Source: VXMO01 sp034422835 | GTDB lineage: Bacteria; Chloroflexota; Dehalococcoidia; UBA6926 | Reading direction: 5' to 3' | NCBI GenBank assembly: GCA_034422835.1 | Contig: DAOUJJ010000017.1 | Location: forward strand, 1 to 18,651 | DNA length: 18,651 bases | Part shown: positions 1-7,631 of the stretch, in pieces | Layout: each line of letters starts with the position of its first letter | How positions within the stretch are numbered: position 1 is the first letter of the stretch | The notes under the pieces: generated by a model | Told to the model about the DNA's origin: nothing | The model's input: the letters and a program-made list of their open reading frames with translations, nothing else | Databases searched by the model: none | Program-made: the position numbers and the translations under genes

Positions 1-45
1 GGAGGGGGGGGGGTTGGAAGAAGGTGGGGGGGGGGGGGGGGGGGT
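1..45. other. G-run at contig start, probable artefact
   Basis: A run of 10 G and a run of 19 G are separated by a short purine-rich stretch, then normal sequence begins with TAACGG. The other end of the window carries the complementary arrangement, a 28-base C-run just inside the terminus. Long homopolymers of this kind at both contig ends are typical of poly-G read tails (two-colour Illumina chemistry) extended by an assembler. A real terminal structure cannot be excluded from sequence alone. Confidence 0.6.
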
Positions 46-139
46 AACGGGCATGGCCGCCCTCAAAAGGCGGCGCAGAGCTGAGTGGGTCTGGGTTGGT
101 TTCCTCATCCTGCTCTACCTCCGATGGTGATGATGTCTG

Positions 140-168
140 CCGACGGTGAAGCCGGCTTCGGCGGTCGG
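140..168. repeat. 29-bp near-perfect palindrome
   Basis: The stretch reads almost identically on both strands, centred on the 12-bp perfect palindrome GAAGCCGGCTTC at 148-159. Outer arms are CCGAC and GTCGG, and only two base-pair positions per half fail to match. It could be a dyad binding site or a hairpin in RNA. The 46-314 region around it holds no supportable gene; besides this palindrome I see a small GCCGCC/GGCGGC hairpin at 56-74 and the two structures listed next. Confidence 0.5.
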
Positions 169-192
169 ATTTAGGAGCGATGATAGCGTATA

Positions 193-215
193 GTTTCTAT
201 TTTTGGAATAGAAAC
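193..215. repeat. Perfect 9-bp stem-loop, AT-rich
   Basis: GTTTCTATT (193-201) pairs perfectly with AATAGAAAC (207-215) across a 5-base loop. It lies downstream of the minus-strand VWA gene end (315), so it could help terminate or stabilise that transcript, although no clear U-run follows on the minus strand. Its AT-rich makeup differs from the GC-rich surroundings. Confidence 0.45.
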
Positions 216-257
216 AGGGCTTTATATGTATGAATTGGTGTGTAATTGGGTTTTTGG

Positions 258-281
258 GTTCCCGTGTCAAGCACGGGAATG
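258..281. repeat. Short palindromic repeat, CCCGTG-tcaag-CACGGG type
   Basis: TTCCCGTG (259-266) and CACGGGAA (272-279) form a perfect stem around the loop TCAAG and are followed by TGAC. The same element, with identical loop, occurs at 18112-18134 near the other end of the window. A further GTCATTCCC half-motif lies nearby on the minus strand (about 295-303). It belongs to a dispersed repeat family ending in GTCATTCC/GGAATGAC and sits just 3' of the VWA gene. Confidence 0.7.
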
Positions 282-314
282 ACGAGTGGGTGGGTGGGAA
301 TGACATGGGGGGCG

Positions 315-2363
315 TTAGGAGATGATGGAGCGGCGGCGGTTGGTGTAGTAGTCCACCACGATGTACTCGCCAAGCCGCTCCGGCGACGTGTAGAAGACGC
401 GCCCCTTGTTGATTCGTGTGATCTGGTCCACGAATTCCATCAGGTACGGGTTCTGCTCCAGCATGAACGTGTTGATGGAGATGCCTGCCCGTGTGGTGCG
501 TGATACCTCTTTCAGCGTTTCCTGGATGGTGCGCGGGCTTGGCGGGTATTGAAGGAATATGCGGCCGTTCTCGATGTGGGCCGTCGGTTCCCCGTCAGAC
601 ACCATGATGATTTGCTTGTTGCCGCCCGCGTGCCGGGCCAGCAGTTTCTGGGCCACGACCAGCCCGTGTTGGATGTTCGTATACGGCTCGAACTCGTCCC
701 AACTCAGGTAGGCCAGCGTCTCCGGCTTCATCTCCCGCGCGTAGGTTGAGAATCCCACCACATAGAGGCTGTCGCGGCTGAACTGCGTCCGAATCAGGGT
801 GTCCAGCGCCAACGCGACTTTCTTTGCCATCACGAAGTTGCCGCGCATCGCCATGGACAGGCTGAGGTCGATTAGCAGCACCGTCGACGCCTGCGCCATG
901 TCCTCCGTCTCGCGCACCTGGAAATCGTCCGCCTCAAGGCGCACGGGCACCCCGTTGCCACCGCGCATGACTGCGGACTGTAGGGTGCGGCGCAGATCGA
1001 CGTTGAACTCATCGCCGTATTGATAGGGTCGGGTGGCTTCAGTCGCCTGTCCACCGCGTCCCTGGATACGCGCGTCATGCCGACCGGTGTACGTGCGCCT
1101 CAGGTAGCCGAATATCTCGGCTAGGGCCTTTTCGCCGATCTTGCGGATGCCGCGTGCCGTGAACTCGTGCGAGCCGTCATCCGACTCCCGAAGCAGGCCC
1201 TCTTCGACGGCTCTTTCCGCCAACTGGCGCAGCTTCTCCAGTGATGCCTCCGCGTCCTCTCCCAGGATTTCACTGACCTGCTCCGGGTCAACCTGGTCAA
1301 TGCTGCCGCCGCCGTACAACGCGCGTTTGAGATCGTCCTCAAGGTTGTCCATACGGTTCAGTTCGTCCATCAGGTTGAGAGCGTCCTGCAGCGCGAGGGG
1401 CTGATCTCCGCTGAACCGGAATTGCCGCCCGAACTCACCGCCAACACGCAGCATGTCCAGGTTGGCCTGGAGTTCCGCCATCTGTTGGGCCAGTTGAGGG
1501 TTGTCCAACATGCCGGAGATCATGTCCTGCAGCTGCTGGCGCTGATTCGGCGAGAGGCTGCTCATCAGTGATTGCGCCTGCTGGGCCTGTTCCTGGAGTT
1601 GGTCGATGAGCTGCTCGATGTCCTGTGGCGGCGACTCGCCGAATGCGCCGCCCCACCGCTCCATGAATTCATCGAAGCCGGTGTCTTCGTCGCCGCGGAT
1701 ATGCCGCTGCAACATGCCGTTGAGTTCCCGCATCATCTGCGCGGCGGCATCAAGGTCCTGCTGTGTGATGTTCTCGAGATTCTCACGGAGGTCGGAGAAC
1801 TGCCGGTCGACGAATTGCTGCTGGATGAGGCTCTTCAGCTCCTCGAACAGCCGCTGGGCCTCCGGATCCATGAACTCGTAGTCATTGAGTTCCCGGACGG
1901 CGTCGCCGAGGTTGTCGGGCAGGGCATTCAGTGTCGCTTCATTCTTCTGCGCCATGTCCTTGACGCGTTCAGCGAGGCGGGCGGCGGTTTCGGGGTCGAG
2001 TCCTGCGGGTGGATTGTTGACGGCGTCATCAGCGGCCGCCACCCGCTCCGCAATGCCCTGCCGTTCCGTGTCGATAACCTCTTTCAGCCTGTTGCGCAGG
2101 TCGTCCAACAGGCTGCCGAGGTCGTGTTTGCGGAGGATTTCCTGCCGCTGTTCGCGCAGGCGGCGGAGCATATCGTCCATGCCCTGCACGTCGACGTCGC
2201 TGTCGCGCGGGTGCGTGCCCCGCCGCATGATTGATCGGAGGGATGAGTCGATGTCCCCGCGGGCGAGAACATCATCCATTAGCTCGTTCAGCAGGGCTTC
2301 ATCGGCTGCTTCATCCAGCAGCTGTGTGCCGTCCCAACGGGAGAACCGGTAGATGGGCGCCAC
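315..2363 (-). CDS. VWA-domain protein, partner of a ChlI/MoxR-like ATPase
   Basis: 682 aa cytoplasmic protein with no signal peptide or membrane segment. Residues about 60-330 are Gln/Glu/Leu-rich and mostly helical, with coiled-coil character. The C-terminal third is a von Willebrand A domain (about 490-680) with a complete metal-ion-dependent adhesion site: DLSLS at 499-503, Thr562 in YTN, and Asp590 in SDGEP. This resembles the VWA half of magnesium chelatase subunit D and of MoxR-associated proteins, where it binds a divalent metal and the partner ATPase or a client. The start is GTG at 2363; its SD (GAGG) overlaps the TGA stop of the upstream ATPase gene 8 bp away, so the two are translationally coupled. 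No chelatase H subunit is nearby, so a chaperone/metal-insertion role is more likely than chlorophyll synthesis. Its client is unknown. Confidence 0.88.
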   Translation of the reverse strand: MAPIYRFSRWDGTQLLDEAADEALLNELMDDVLARGDIDSSLRSIMRRGTHPRDSDVDVQGMDDMLRRLREQRQEILRKHDLGSLLDDLRNRLKEVIDTERQGIAERVAAADDAVNNPPAGLDPETAARLAERVKDMAQKNEATLNALPDNLGDAVRELNDYEFMDPEAQRLFEELKSLIQQQFVDRQFSDLRENLENITQQDLDAAAQMMRELNGMLQRHIRGDEDTGFDEFMERWGGAFGESPPQDIEQLIDQLQEQAQQAQSLMSSLSPNQRQQLQDMISGMLDNPQLAQQMAELQANLDMLRVGGEFGRQFRFSGDQPLALQDALNLMDELNRMDNLEDDLKRALYGGGSIDQVDPEQVSEILGEDAEASLEKLRQLAERAVEEGLLRESDDGSHEFTARGIRKIGEKALAEIFGYLRRTYTGRHDARIQGRGGQATEATRPYQYGDEFNVDLRRTLQSAVMRGGNGVPVRLEADDFQVRETEDMAQASTVLLIDLSLSMAMRGNFVMAKKVALALDTLIRTQFSRDSLYVVGFSTYAREMKPETLAYLSWDEFEPYTNIQHGLVVAQKLLARHAGGNKQIIMVSDGEPTAHIENGRIFLQYPPSPRTIQETLKEVSRTTRAGISINTFMLEQNPYLMEFVDQITRINKGRVFYTSPERLGEYIVVDYYTNRRRSIIS

Positions 2364-2371
2364 GAGCTACC

Positions 2372-3766
2372 TCAGCCGCGATAGCGGTAGCCACCCTCGT
2401 GTCGGTCTTTATTGATCTTCCTGCTGAGGTGCAGCCCGTCCAGCACGAACTCCACGACCGATGCCTGCGCCGCTACCGAGCGCTTCACGTCAAGTCGATT
2501 GGCCGCATCTTTCAGTTCCGGCAGGTCCTTGAGCCAGCCGGCTAACTCCTTGGAGGGAATCATGTCGCCTGTGTCAATGGACAGACCCTCATCAAAGCGC
2601 CTGATGATGGCGTCAAACTCATTGGTGGAGAAGTAGTTGTTGAAGGTGTTGAGAACCGCCCGCTTGGTCAACTCCTCGATGATGCGGGGCTCGCGGCCCT
2701 CTTCCACGCTTTCAAGCTCAACCTTGCCCGCCGTCGATGTGAGGAAGTAGGCCATGTCGCTGACGCGGGGCACTCCCTCCTTCTCCTTGAGACGAAGGGC
2801 GCGGCGCACGGCATTGGAGGAGATGGTCTCATAGTTGCCGATGGACACCCGCACGCTGACGCCGGAGCGCTGGTTCACGTCGCCGCTCTTGCGCGCAAGG
2901 TTCGTGAACTCGGCAACGACTTCTTTCATAAATCTCGGCATGGTCAAATTCACGCCCACGTCTGCAATTGGCTCGCGCTCGGCGTCCATGATCTCGATCT
3001 CGTGGTCGAGCGTCTTGGGATAGTGGGTGCGGATCTGCGCGCCGAACCGATCCTTGAGCGGGGTGATGATCCGCCCGCGGTTTGTGTAGTCCTCCGGGTT
3101 CGCGCTCGCGATCAGGAACAGATCCAGCGGCAGCTGCACCTTGTACCCCTTAATCTGCACGTCGCGCTCTTCCATGATGTTGAACATGCCGACCTGTATC
3201 CGCTCCGAAAGGTCGGGCAGCTCGTTGATACAGAAGATGCCGCGGTTAGTACGGGGAATCAGGCCATAGTGGATGGTGAACTCGTCTGAGAGATAGCGTC
3301 CCTCCGCCACCTTGATGGGATCGACCTCGCCGATGAGGTCCGCAATGGTGATGTCCGGAGTGGCGAGCTTCTCACCGTATCTGCGCTCACGGGGCAGCCA
3401 TGCGATTGGCGTCTTATCCCCCTCCTCTTTCAGCCGGATCAGGCAGGAACCGCAGGTGGGAGTATAGGGGCTGCAATTGATCTCACAGCCCTCGATGACC
3501 GGCACTTCGGGATCCAGGAGCCCGACGAGCGCGCGAATGATACGGGTCTTGGCCTGTCCCCGTTCGCCAAGCAGGATGATGTCCTGTCCGGAGAGGATGG
3601 CGTTCTCGATCTGGGGCAGGACCGTTTCCTCATAGCCGACGATTCCGGGGAAGAGTTCATCCCCTGAGTGAATCCGTGCCACGAGGTTCTTGCGAAGCTC
3701 GTCCTTGACGGTAAGAACGCGGTATTCGCTCTCCCGTAGTTCCCCAATCGTCCGCGCCTTGGCCAT
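2372..3766 (-). CDS. AAA+ ATPase, magnesium-chelatase subunit I / MoxR-like
   Basis: 464 aa. Walker A is GERGQAKT at 67-74, Walker B ends in FCINE (178-182), sensor-1 Asn is in SANPED (221-226) and the arginine finger is probably Arg240 in LKDRFG. This is the helix-2-insert clade that includes ChlI/BchI and MoxR, which assemble as ATP-driven rings working with VWA proteins. An insertion at 94-108 carries four cysteines (94, 98, 105, 108) in a CxxxCx6CxxC pattern that could bind metal. The reading frame stays open to 4105, but the chosen ATG at 3766 has GGAGG six bases upstream and lies about 50 nt after a good promoter. The extra upstream 113 codons would be Arg/Ser-rich and overlap the divergent gene. 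It is first in an operon with the VWA gene. Confidence 0.9.
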   Translation of the reverse strand: MAKARTIGELRESEYRVLTVKDELRKNLVARIHSGDELFPGIVGYEETVLPQIENAILSGQDIILLGERGQAKTRIIRALVGLLDPEVPVIEGCEINCSPYTPTCGSCLIRLKEEGDKTPIAWLPRERRYGEKLATPDITIADLIGEVDPIKVAEGRYLSDEFTIHYGLIPRTNRGIFCINELPDLSERIQVGMFNIMEERDVQIKGYKVQLPLDLFLIASANPEDYTNRGRIITPLKDRFGAQIRTHYPKTLDHEIEIMDAEREPIADVGVNLTMPRFMKEVVAEFTNLARKSGDVNQRSGVSVRVSIGNYETISSNAVRRALRLKEKEGVPRVSDMAYFLTSTAGKVELESVEEGREPRIIEELTKRAVLNTFNNYFSTNEFDAIIRRFDEGLSIDTGDMIPSKELAGWLKDLPELKDAANRLDVKRSVAAQASVVEFVLDGLHLSRKINKDRHEGGYRYRG

Positions 3767-3824
3767 TATCCGCCTCCCCCGCCTTGTGATCCGCGCCACC
3801 CGCCGTTGGGCGGCGCGTTGCCTC

Positions 3825-3853
3825 ATTGTCCGTTCGGGCTTGTAGTGTGTCAA
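3825..3853 (-). promoter_or_regulatory. Sigma70-type promoter for the ATPase-VWA operon
   Basis: On the minus strand a perfect -35 hexamer TTGACA (3848-3853) is followed after exactly 17 bases by GACAAT (3825-3830), a 4/6 match to the -10 consensus. Transcription would start near 3818, giving a leader of about 50 nt before the ATG at 3766. This also argues against the long upstream extension of the ATPase frame. Confidence 0.6.
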
Positions 3854-3908
3854 TCGGGATGGAATCCACTTACCATGCCTTAAGGAAAGACAATCTCGGA
3901 GGTGTTGG

Positions 3909-4856
3909 GTGCCACTGCTGCTAACTGAACAGGATGTCCGCGATCTTGCGTCGATGGAGGACGCGATCAACGCGCTGGAGAGCGCCCACAGGAGCCAAGG
4001 GATGGGTAGGGCGGTCAATGACCCGCGCCGCCGCCTCCGCGCGCCGCACGGCGCCGTCGCAATCATGCCGGGCGGCGATGCTGAAACGGGCTTCCTGGGA
4101 TTCAAGACGGCCTTCTACGCCGCGGGAGCCGTTCATGTCCTTTTGTATGACATGAACGAACGTAGGCTCGCGGCAATCATCCAGGCGAACTGGCTCGGCA
4201 CACTGCGGACCGGCGCGGCCAGCGGCGTCGCGACAAAGTACATGGCACGAGAGGACACAGGGCAGACCGTCGGCATCATCGGAACTGGCACGCAGGCGCG
4301 GACGCAGGTGTCTGCCGTGTGCGCGGTTCGTGATGTGTCCCGTGTGCTCGCTTATGGGCGAGATGAGGATCGGCGCAAAACGTTCGCGGAGCGGATGAGT
4401 GAGCGAGTTGGGGTGCCGGTGGAACCTGTGGACAACGCGCAGGCTGCCGGCGAGGCCGATATTGTGATTACAGCGACGAATGCGTCGTCACCGGTGTTGG
4501 AGGGCGCGTGGCTCAAAGCGGGGGCGCATGTGAACGCCATCGGCTCCAACTCACTGCTCCGCCGGGAGATTGATCTGGAGGCCGTCACACGGGCGGACAC
4601 CATCGTCGTCGACGACCGCGAGCAAACTGCGCTGGAGAGCGGCGACCTCCAAGAGCCCATCGAGCGAGGGATTGTTGATTTGGCCAAGCTGCCAGAGCTC
4701 GGAGATGTGGTTGCCGACGGTGAGTCCGTCCGCAAATCGGACAATGGCATCACCCTCTTCGAGTCGCACGGTATCGGGCTGTGGGACGTTGCGTTAGCGA
4801 CGCACGTGTACCGCGCCGCATTGGAACAGGGTAGAGGGACCGAGGCAGATATCTAG
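3909..4856 (+). CDS. Ornithine cyclodeaminase / mu-crystallin family enzyme
   Basis: 315 aa, the usual length for this family of NAD(P)-dependent enzymes, which includes ornithine cyclodeaminase, archaeal-type alanine dehydrogenase and ketimine (pyrroline-2-carboxylate) reductases. Visible marks are Lys66 in GFKTAFY (substrate carboxylate region), the family motif RTGAASG at 100-106, the dinucleotide-binding turn GTGTQA at 125-130, and a likely catalytic Asp224 in the GSN...REID segment (214-224). The start is GTG, with a strong GGAGG six bases upstream. It is divergent from the ATPase-VWA operon and about 65 bp before the glutaredoxin-like gene. Family membership is clear, but the substrate is not: neighbours do not indicate arginine or proline metabolism. 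Confidence 0.88.
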   Translation: MPLLLTEQDVRDLASMEDAINALESAHRSQGMGRAVNDPRRRLRAPHGAVAIMPGGDAETGFLGFKTAFYAAGAVHVLLYDMNERRLAAIIQANWLGTLRTGAASGVATKYMAREDTGQTVGIIGTGTQARTQVSAVCAVRDVSRVLAYGRDEDRRKTFAERMSERVGVPVEPVDNAQAAGEADIVITATNASSPVLEGAWLKAGAHVNAIGSNSLLRREIDLEAVTRADTIVVDDREQTALESGDLQEPIERGIVDLAKLPELGDVVADGESVRKSDNGITLFESHGIGLWDVALATHVYRAALEQGRGTEADI

Positions 4857-4921
4857 GGTTGCTTCCCCTAATACACTGAGTACGTACGAAGCACTACCCC
4901 AAGCCAACAAGGAGAATCGAG

Positions 4922-5176
4922 ATGACGCAAACCGAAGCGGAAATCCTGATGTATGCAACAACGTGGTGCCCGGACTGCGCGCGTTCAAAGCGCCTGCTGG
5001 ACAAGCACAACGTCAAGTACACCTGGATCAACATCGAGGAAGTGCCGGAGGCGGCGGAGACCGTGCGGCACCTGAATAACGGAATGCAGGTTGTTCCGAC
5101 CATCGTCCTGCCCGGCGGACGTGTTTTGGCTGAGCCGTCCGACAAGGAACTGAGCGCTGCGCTGGGGCTGGGTTAG
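4922..5176 (+). CDS. Glutaredoxin-like (mycoredoxin-type) CPDC protein
   Basis: 84 aa single thioredoxin-fold domain. The active site is C16-P-D-C19 preceded by TTW, and the cis-proline is Pro59 in VVPTIV; the short C-terminal helix ends the protein, as in NrdH/mycoredoxin-size glutaredoxins. Such proteins reduce disulfides or mixed disulfides of low-molecular-weight thiols in the cytosol. The start ATG follows AAGGAG by 7 bases. It lies downstream of the cyclodeaminase-like gene in the same direction and converges on the Cache lipoprotein gene. The physiological thiol and the electron donor cannot be inferred here. Confidence 0.88.
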   Translation: MTQTEAEILMYATTWCPDCARSKRLLDKHNVKYTWINIEEVPEAAETVRHLNNGMQVVPTIVLPGGRVLAEPSDKELSAALGLG

Positions 5177-5192
5177 CTTACGCCGTCTTTAG

Positions 5193-5213
5193 ATTCTTCG
5201 CTGCGCTCAGAAT
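5193..5213. repeat. Dispersed palindrome between convergent genes, possible terminator
   Basis: ATTCT (5193-5197) pairs with AGAAT (5209-5213) across an 11-base GC-rich loop, followed by GAC. It is a variant of the ATTCC...GGAAT repeats at the window's end, with the inner base pair changed on both sides (T/A instead of C/G). Lying between the convergent stops at 5176 and 5246, it may act as a weak bidirectional terminator. Confidence 0.5.
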
Positions 5214-5245
5214 GACATTTGGTGGGGCGCTCCCGCAGGCTTGCG

Positions 5246-6157
5246 CTATTCGTACCAGCCTGATGCGAAGATGTAGCCGTCGTGCAGAACGGCCCACGTG
5301 TGCTTGACCCGCTCATCCCCCGTCGAAGGGTCTCTGAATACATATCGAACCCACCGACCCTCTTCCGTCGCGCCCAGCAGATCATCTCCGTAGAAATACC
5401 CTGTCGAATCGACGCGTTCGGATGGATCCCGCTCGCGTATTTCAGGACGGTAATGGCCGATTGATTTGCCCGTCTCGGTATCGATGACGATCCCGTACCA
5501 CGGTCCGTCCACGTTTATGGGGTCGTTGTAATACTCGAGTGTCGCGTCAAGACCGGAAGAGTCGTACAGGTTCAGTGCCTGCTGAACGAGCGCCTGCGTG
5601 TACGCCGGTTGTTCCGACTTGCGCGGCCCATCCTCATACCAGCCGGAGCCGAAGATCAGACCGTCATGCTTGATGAGCCATGAATGCTTGATCTGTGAGC
5701 GACCGGTGGACGGGTTATAGAAGATGTACTCAGACCACCCGCCGTCCTCATCCGCGTCATCGCTTATTATCCGGCCCGATGGGTAGCCGTTTTCCCCGAC
5801 GACATCAACAAGAGGAACGCCAACCAGGTCCTGGTTTGCGCCGTGCGCGATAAGGCGTCCGCTTTCATCGGCGACGAATATGTACCATTGGCCGTCAACG
5901 CTGACGGGATCGTTGTAATAGTCAATGGTTGCATCAAGCCCGTCGTCCTCGTACCGATCAATGGCAGCCTGCACATATGCCTGCGTGTATGCCGGAGGCT
6001 GACTGCGTGGGGCGTCGATGGACGCAGCGTTGTCGCCTTCACCGTCAGCGCATCCGGAAAGAAGCGCGACAAGGGCAATAGTTGCAGCGGCCAGGATTCC
6101 GATCCCAAAACGATTGCGGACAATTGCGGGCAGGCCGGAGGGCGGCAGCAAGCGCAT
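5246..6157 (-). CDS. Lipoprotein with two tandem Cache-like sensor domains
   Basis: 303 aa. The N-terminus has an Arg-containing n-region, a hydrophobic stretch (about 18-34) and a lipobox LSGC with Cys36, so it should be a membrane-anchored extracytoplasmic lipoprotein. After a short acidic linker come two homologous units, about 53-178 and 183-303. Each starts with PAYTQAxVQxA, continues with GLDAT(I/L)(D/E)YYNDP and V-D-G-x-WY, and ends with a DPSTG...KH(S/T)W....F(G/A)SGWYE block. The YYNDP/DG-WY pattern is typical of Cache-type ligand-binding domains of chemoreceptors and sensor kinases, but no signalling domain follows. ATG at 6157 has AAGGA seven bases upstream. It is divergent from the zinc-binding lipoprotein. 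The ligand and the output are unknown. Confidence 0.8.
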   Translation of the reverse strand: MRLLPPSGLPAIVRNRFGIGILAAATIALVALLSGCADGEGDNAASIDAPRSQPPAYTQAYVQAAIDRYEDDGLDATIDYYNDPVSVDGQWYIFVADESGRLIAHGANQDLVGVPLVDVVGENGYPSGRIISDDADEDGGWSEYIFYNPSTGRSQIKHSWLIKHDGLIFGSGWYEDGPRKSEQPAYTQALVQQALNLYDSSGLDATLEYYNDPINVDGPWYGIVIDTETGKSIGHYRPEIRERDPSERVDSTGYFYGDDLLGATEEGRWVRYVFRDPSTGDERVKHTWAVLHDGYIFASGWYE

Positions 6158-6289
6158 GAAACTGTCCTTTCTGCGATCGATTTCGGCGAATGGTCGCCGC
6201 CAAATGATGACGAAAATTTTGTAATATCAGCCTATCATAAACCTAAGCTGTCTCGATAATTGCACAGCCAATTCGTCAGGAGATGCATG
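6158..6289. promoter_or_regulatory. AT-rich divergent intergenic region
   Basis: About 130 bp separate the divergent Cache lipoprotein and zinc-binding protein starts, and the central part is clearly more AT-rich than the genes. It contains the self-complementary core AAAATTTT and several -10-like hexamers (TATCAT and GATAAT on plus, TATGAT on minus). I could not match any to a good -35 at 16-18 bases, so promoters are presumed rather than located. I saw no convincing Zur-type operator. Confidence 0.3.
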
Positions 6290-7465
6290 ATGAAAACAGT
6301 TCCGTTGCAAAGTCCGGTTCCGGGGAGAGCGTTCGGCCTTTTGCTGCTGACTCTCGCGCTTGCGCTGGTATTGGCCGTTGGGGCGTGCGGAAGCGAGGCG
6401 GAGCCGACAGCTACCACAACGACGTCCGATGCTGTCCAGGCGCAAACCCCGCTGACAGTTCAGGGGCAATCTGAAAACACCCCCACAGACCAAGACCAAA
6501 CCGGTTCCTCCGGGGATTCCCAGATGGACGGCGACCCGCTCCAGGTGGTCGCCACGTCCAATATCGTTGCTGATTGGGTCAGGAATGTTGGTGGTGACCG
6601 TGTGGAGGTGACGAGCCTCCTCCCGATCGGCGGTGACCCGCATACCTACCAGCCCGGCGCTCGTGACGTGGCAAACATTGTTGACGCGGACCTCGTCTTG
6701 ACAGTCGGCCTTGGCCTCGAGGGCGCTTGGCTTGAGGAACTCATCCACAACGCAAGCGCGGATGAGTCACGCATTGTAGCGCTCGGCGATTTCATCGATC
6801 CGATTCCGTTCACGGAAATGGGCGGCCATCACGAGGACGACGACCACGATGAGGAGCACGAGGACGAGGAGCACGAGGACGAGGAGCACGAGGACGACGA
6901 CCACGATGAGGAGCATGAGGATGAGCACGACCATGGGCCGCTCGATCCTCACTTCTGGTTCGATCCGAATCGCGTCAAGGACGCCGTGATCGACATCGCC
7001 ACCCGTCTGTCCCTCATGGATCCGGCCGGTGCGGGGACCTACACCACTAATGCCACCGCTTACGTGGCCCAGTTGGAGGAACTCCACGTATGGACCGAGC
7101 AGCAAGTTGCCGCAATCCCGGTCGAGAACCGCATCCTCGTAACCTCGCACGACAGCCTTAGCTACTTCGCTGTCGTTTATGGGTTTGAGGTTGTGGGAAC
7201 GGTAATCCCTGGGGGGACAACGGAGACGGAATCATCCGCGGAACAGCTTGCCGAGCTCATTGAGATAGTTGAGCACGAGGGAGTTCCCGCCATCTTCGGA
7301 GAGACCACCGTTTCTGAACGCATCGCGCGATCGGTTGCCGATGAGACAGGGGCGGGATTCTACAGCCTCTACTCCGGCTCGCTGGGCGCGGCGGGCAGCG
7401 ACGCGGACACATACATCACGATGGTTCGCAGCAATGTTGAAATCATTGCGGAGGCGCTGAGCTAG
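6290..7465 (+). CDS. znuA: Zinc ABC transporter substrate-binding lipoprotein (ZnuA/TroA family)
   Basis: 391 aa. The signal peptide has a hydrophobic core (about 14-31) and a VGAC lipobox with Cys33, followed by a Thr/Gln-rich linker. Metal-site positions are His118 (GGDPHTYQP), His221 (DPHFWFDP) and His287 (TSHDSLSYFA). A third His is typical of zinc-binding members, whereas manganese binders have Glu there. At the position where TroA-like proteins often have a fourth ligand Asp, the sequence reads YSGSLG, so Gly replaces it. Between the first two ligands is a His/Asp/Glu-rich loop (about 180-215, ten His) typical of ZnuA. ATG at 6290 has AGGAG seven bases upstream; an ATG at 6287 is an alternative. 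No permease or ATPase gene is adjacent, so it is an orphan here. Confidence 0.88.
   Translation: MKTVPLQSPVPGRAFGLLLLTLALALVLAVGACGSEAEPTATTTTSDAVQAQTPLTVQGQSENTPTDQDQTGSSGDSQMDGDPLQVVATSNIVADWVRNVGGDRVEVTSLLPIGGDPHTYQPGARDVANIVDADLVLTVGLGLEGAWLEELIHNASADESRIVALGDFIDPIPFTEMGGHHEDDDHDEEHEDEEHEDEEHEDDDHDEEHEDEHDHGPLDPHFWFDPNRVKDAVIDIATRLSLMDPAGAGTYTTNATAYVAQLEELHVWTEQQVAAIPVENRILVTSHDSLSYFAVVYGFEVVGTVIPGGTTETESSAEQLAELIEIVEHEGVPAIFGETTVSERIARSVADETGAGFYSLYSGSLGAAGSDADTYITMVRSNVEIIAEALS
6827..6934 (+). repeat. Low-complexity His/Asp/Glu codon repeats
   Basis: The DNA encoding the metal-scavenging loop of the zinc-binding protein is built from near-identical 15-bp units coding for E-E-H-E-D and D-D-H-D-E. 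Such repeats expand and contract easily by slippage, so loop length probably varies between strains. The minus-strand frames over it are shadows. Confidence 0.7.
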
Positions 7466-7495
7466 CGCACATTCATTCCAACTGCCTCCTCTCTA

Positions 7496-7537
7496 GCGAA
7501 GGGTCGACGGTCTGCCTGGGCCGCCGACCCCTCGCTT
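7496..7537. terminator. Long stem-loop after the zinc-binding protein gene
   Basis: The 16-base left arm (7496-7511, AGCGAAGGGTCGACGG) and right arm (7522-7537) pair with two mismatches across a 10-base loop, followed by TTGTATAAAG, which is only a weak U-run. It begins 30 bp after the stop at 7465 and separates this gene from the HDO-enolase transcription unit. It is probably a terminator or 3'-end stabiliser. The rest of 7466-7631 shows no gene. Confidence 0.5.
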
Positions 7538-7631
7538 GTATAAAGCGGCGGCGCGCTCGTCCATCGATGAGTCGTCGTGCTTCCTGCATGGATATAGTGG
7601 TACGTGACTCGTTGAGGGGCGGGAGGCTTGC

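Noticed and set aside
1572..2234. 220-codon plus-strand open frame opposite the VWA gene
   Set aside because: It is a shadow of the high-GC minus-strand gene, without an SD or family features, and it lies entirely inside a confident CDS.
3767..4105. N-terminal extension of the ChlI-like ATPase frame to 4105
   Set aside because: It is Arg/Ser-rich, overlaps the divergent cyclodeaminase gene and its start, and lies upstream of the promoter at 3825-3853. The ATG at 3766 has a good SD.
6205..6240. Zur operator between the divergent lipoprotein genes
   Set aside because: Only an 8-bp AAAATTTT core is symmetric; flanks do not match known Zur boxes.
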